From positions 15,696,987 to 15,760,986 of the forward strand of contig NC_080057.1 in the NCBI RefSeq assembly GCF_026212465.1: DNA of 64,000 nt, given 5' to 3'. Below are positions 60,473-64,000 of the stretch, piece after piece. The notes beneath the pieces are model-generated. The model saw only the letters and a program-made list of their open reading frames with translations, searched no databases and was not told where the DNA came from. The position numbers and the translations under genes were made by a program. The first letter of the stretch is position 1. The number at the start of each line of letters is the position of its first letter. This DNA is from Amaranthus tricolor. Its lineage: Eukaryota > Streptophyta > Magnoliopsida > Caryophyllales > Amaranthaceae.

Positions 60473-62605
60473 TTTCCTTGTAGAATGGAACTAAACTGAT
60501 GGGGGAGACTGATTATTTCTTCCTCAAGCTTCTTCTTGTTGGAGAATAGGTCTTTCAAGAACTTAGCATACTTAGGCATTTGCGCCATTGCATCAAGAAA
60601 CAAAATCTTCATCTCCATCTTTTGAAAGTGCTCTAGAAATTTGTTGAACTTCTCATCAAGTTGCTTCTCCACTCTCCTATAGGGGAAGGGAAGTGGGGGA
60701 GCATACAAGCAATCTAACCTTTTTCTCTCCTCAATCCTCTCCTTCCTTTCTTCTTCATTTTCCGTCGACTTATCACTCTTTTTCTTTTCTTCCTCATCAT
60801 CAATCTCTGCAGGCTCACTTCTTTCACTGTCAACTCTTGATCTTTCACCTTGTTCCTCTTCTTTCTCAGTCACATTCACTCCTTTCTCGTCACCACCCCT
60901 TACCAAAGGTGCATCAATTGGATATGAAGGGTCGTCATACTGAGTCCCTAATCTTAGGTGGATAGCTTTTGCAGTGTGTTGGTTTGGTTTTGGGTGCTGT
61001 GGTGGAGGTTGTGTGGATGGGTTAGGTTGAGGGGGAGATGGGAATAGCAGTGGTGGAGAAGGGTTAGCCATTTGGGCGAGTTGAGATTCAAACAACTTTT
61101 GCTGAGCTTGGAGCTGTTGCATTTGATGGATGAGAGTCTGATTTATCTGAGTGAGACTCTGGTTCTGCTGAGCAAGAAAAGTTACTTGGGAGGCTAAATG
61201 ATCATTGTTTGAGGTGTGGCTTTGATGCTGTTGTGAAACCCCGAGATGAGATTGAGTAGGTGGGAAAGGAAGATTCGAACTAACTCTAGGCCCTTGATTA
61301 AACCCCAGTGGTCTATATGAGCTTGGCCTTGATGTATTTCCACTCGGTTGGTTCCCTTGAAAACCTTGATTATATCCCGGATGGAAGTTTCCTTGGTTTC
61401 GATTTGAATTGAAAGGAGGTCTATATGATTGGTTGGTGAACATTGTTGCATGTACCCTGCCCCTTCTCCTTGTCCACCATAGTTAACGGCTGCAACATGA
61501 TCAGGATTATACCCATAGTTATCATAATTCATCACCTGTGCCTCTGAATTGTAACATCCATTGTCAACTGCAGCGACATGCTCGGAGTTCGAACCACTGC
61601 AATAAGAAGTCTCATGGTTGGTGCCCCCACAAATCGCACATGCAAAGTGCTTTTCACGGGCTGAAGAGGTGTTCGAACTACCGACTAGGCTTAACTTGGA
61701 CAGCTTCTTGTCTATAACTGCTTCAATCTTTGCACTGATGGTGTCCAGGTTGGTTGTGTCAATCATCCCTCTTGGTAGACACTTACTCCTTGCACTTCCC
61801 CAGGCACTATTCTTGGCAACCTCTTCAATTTTGGCTTTAACCTGGTTGCATGGAATCTTGGAGAGTTGGCCACCCACTGCCGAATCTAAAAGGGCCTTGG
61901 TAGTATCAGTGAGGCCATCATAAAAGAATGTATTCAAGTGGTTGTCCTCATATTCATGATGAGGACATGCTTGTATCATCCTCTTGAACCTACTCCAAGT
62001 CGCAGTCAAGTTCTCTTCATGTTCTTGAGTGAATGATACAATCTTTTTACGCCAATCTTGCGTTCTCACAGTGGGTAAAACCTTTTCAGGAATGCAGTTT
62101 TCAGTTGAGCCCAAGTGGTGATAGAGTTGGGCTCAAGGCATTTATACCAGTCTCTAGCATCTCCCATTAGGCTCAGATGGAATAGGTGCAGTCGAACATA
62201 ATCAGGGTTGTTGGGGCAAGGAGGGATAAGTCTACAGACATCAGAGAATGCTTCGAGATGTTGAAGACGACACTCGTTTCTCAATCTGCTAAAAGGGGTT
62301 TCCTTGACCATCCTTGTGACTTGAGGGTGTATTTGGTAAGGTGTAGCAGCAACTGGAAGCACTACACCCCCTTGGAGATCTTGGGAGCTAGGAGTCCCGA
62401 ACTGACCGAATAGCTGATGTTCGTTGGCCATTGTGGAAGTGGGAGGATTTTGCGCAGGATGTGGAATCTGTCTTCTCAGATTTTGGACCTTAGGATTGTA
62501 TGGTACTAACGGTTGATTTGACTTGCGCGTGCAATAGGGCATGCAAACAACACTGCAAACCAAGAGTAAGTACTGACAAGTAAAGATAGATGGAAATGAA
62601 AACAA
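60463..62605 (-). pseudogene. Athila gag
   Basis: Minus-strand frames 62605-62066, 62114-61194 and 61443-60463 make up gag, the particle protein. The likely start is the ATG near 62410 (MANEHQLFGQFG) or further upstream. RDWYKCLEPNSITTWAQLK, FLKRFYPL and TFFYDGLTDTTKALLDSAVG are typical. The finger CAICGGTNHETSYC (CCHC, C-x2-C-x4-H-x4-C) is near 61620. Next come Gln/Pro-rich DNA and a Lys/Glu-rich region. Frameshifts lie near 62090 and 61440. Confidence 0.87.
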
Positions 62606-62656
62606 AATAAAATAAAGCTATATCAAGAACAACAAGAGTCTAAATATAACACCTTG

Positions 62657-62674
62657 TCCCCGACAACGGCGCCA
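62657..62674 (-). other. Athila primer-binding site (tRNA-Asp type)
   Basis: On the minus strand TGGCGCCGTTGTCGGGGA, complementary to the 3' end of plant tRNA-Asp(GUC) except for one position by my recollection. It lies three bases after the 5' LTR end, as expected. Confidence 0.85.
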
Positions 62675-62677
62675 TTT

Positions 62678-64000
62678 TGATAGCAAGACTTTCATAGTCG
62701 TCTATGCTAACCCTTGGACCAAACAATACTTATAACATCCTACACACTACACAAGTATAGTGGGGTAGGGGATCAAACCACGAGGACAAGGTTGACAATA
62801 AACTCCGCGTCTCAACATAACAATTTTTTTTTTGTAGGTTGAAGAGCATCTAAAACTAATGACGAAAATAACAAGCACAGTTGATTCACAATATAAATTA
62901 AAGGGGAGAATAAGGGGTGGAGATTAGATTCACCCTAGGAAGGTGATCTTAAAAGAGCATATATTGGGTCAGAGGAAATCAAACAATAACTAGTCAAGAC
63001 ACCTAAGAGTGCGAGAGGAAGTTGGTGATTCCACAAATCACAACGAACGACCTATAATCGTCCCATGTCTCCGGAGGAGTTGCAAGACAAGATTCGCATT
63101 GGGTTTCGAGAACCAATCATTATCATCTTTTCCCTAATCCTAATAAATAAATAGCATAAACATTTCTAGGGTTTCACTAATCAATCCCCATGGAGAACTA
63201 CTCACACATGATTGAAATATAGAAAACAATGATAATCAATAGAATAAAAACCATAGATAATGGTGATCAAAAGAAACCAACAATGGTAAAAATAATGTAG
63301 AAACTATTCTAGATGAGCAATAAATATAAGGAAAGACAATAAATGCAATAAAGGAACTCAAAGTAAATGCATTAAATGAACTCGAAGCAATGAGATTGAT
63401 ACTTACAACCAAATGTTGATGCTACAACAAGGAGGTGCCAAAGATTCAATAATCAAGATTGAAATCCAAACTAGAAAGTAAAGACTTGAAATAAAAGATT
63501 GAGATAATAAAACTATGATAAACTTGGGTTTTTACTTAAAAAGCTAAGTAATAAAGCTATAATAGAGAATGCCCAAAAATGCCCTTGAGTTTGGCTTGAG
63601 AAGAAATACGGTTTCCGCAGAAAATAGGTCTATTCACTCGAATGGGGGATCCATTTGCCCGAATCTCGATGTTTGAATAATTTCAGGTACTTTCTCTGAG
63701 GTTGGTTCACCCGAATGAAAGGTCCATTCGGTCGAATGGGACCATTCGCCCGAACGATGTGTCATTCGCCTATTCCGGCAGCTTTGGTGAATCTTCTTTG
63801 AGAAAACAGGAGCCATTCGACCGAATGACTTTTCCATTCGGCCGAATGGAGCATGATTCGACAGTTTCAGCTTCTTTTGCCTATTAACTCGAGCATGATC
63901 AACACTAATTCTTGAATGGTGTCATGGTTAGCCTAAATGGAGTAACAACTAGTGATTAGAGGCTTCCAAGCTCAGTGTGTCCTCCGGGGAAGTCTTCGAT
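62678..64000 (-). repeat. Athila 5' LTR (partial, TATA segment deleted)
   Basis: It begins TGATAGCAAGA like the 3' LTR and is collinear with 51303-52698, but lacks 74 bp. At the junction (63567-63571) a single GAATG replaces the segment that in the 3' LTR lies between two GAATG words (52189-52193 and 52263-52267). The missing segment contains the TATAAATA box. The LTR continues past the window end. Confidence 0.85.

Larger units (their letters stand above)
51303..64000 (-). mobile_element. Athila-type gypsy retrotransposon (5' end cut by window)
   Basis: A nearly complete LTR element runs on the minus strand: 5' LTR from 62678 beyond 64000, PBS, gag, pol (PR, RT, RH, IN), an env-like ORF, PPT and 3' LTR 51303-52883. 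Large size (>12.7 kb), tRNA-Asp-type PBS, gag type and a long ORF after integrase identify the Athila lineage. All ORFs contain frameshifts or stops, several of the CGA-to-TGA kind expected from cytosine methylation decay. The candidate target duplicate left of the 3' LTR is CCTAC (51298-51302); its partner is outside the window. Confidence 0.92.

Overview
The window is nuclear DNA of a eudicot plant. It is AT-rich and intron-rich, with GT..AG introns, a canonical plant histone H4, and intergenic space filled with plant transposon families: Stowaway-like MITEs, CACTA, PIF/Harbinger, a MULE-type MITE, a copia solo LTR, a chromovirus and an Athila element. Some dispersed repeats (GAGAC palindromes flanking minisatellites, a SINE-like repeat with GATGATG tail) recall Caryophyllales/Amaranthaceae genomes, but that is recollection and not proof. 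No tRNA, rRNA, organellar insert or CRISPR was recognised.

Four host genes are supported. (1) 4.98-10.45 kb, minus: a three-exon gene for the mitochondrial ATP synthase 6 kDa subunit with a 5.2 kb second intron. (2) 19.49-23.15 kb, plus: a 12-exon cytosolic-type UDP-xylose synthase whose last exon carries one extra G that breaks the frame. (3) 23.69-24.00 kb, minus: intronless histone H4, convergent with the UXS gene. (4) 36.30-37.03 kb, minus: a secreted thaumatin-like protein. They look like independent housekeeping and defence genes, not a functional cluster.

Layout: 1-4.5 kb, MITE copies, hairpin repeats and a minisatellite; 4.5-10.6 kb, ATP synthase gene; 10.7-12.6 kb, compound TCTGA/AAT satellite with an inserted MITE, then a second minisatellite; 13.0-14.5 kb, probable Tat-like LTR remnant with ~95 bp repeats; 14.5-19.2 kb, AT-rich with two exon-like fragments and a SINE-like repeat; 19.2-24.3 kb, UXS and H4; 25.1-28.7 kb, CACTA-type element without transposase; 28.7-29.2 kb, copia solo LTR; 29.6-31.5 kb, PIF/Harbinger element; 31.9-33.7 kb, truncated chromovirus pol; 34.8-35.2 kb, a second PIF transposase relic; 36.3-37.1 kb, thaumatin-like gene; 38.2-39.7 kb, MITE cluster; 40.0-46.65 kb, CACTA element with TNP2-type remnants and ULP1-like protease exons, interrupted by a (TA)n tract and a 2.56 kb nested LTR; 47.4-49.0 kb, two inverted-repeat MITEs; 51.3 kb to the window end, Athila-type retrotransposon on the minus strand.

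The strongest leads are the Athila element (its 5' LTR lost the TATA segment in a 74 bp microhomology deletion, while a second LTR-like promoter module sits upstream of its env-like ORF), the nested CACTA/LTR with matching target duplications at both levels, and the UXS frameshift. I could not run similarity searches or alignments; family assignments rest on motifs read by eye.
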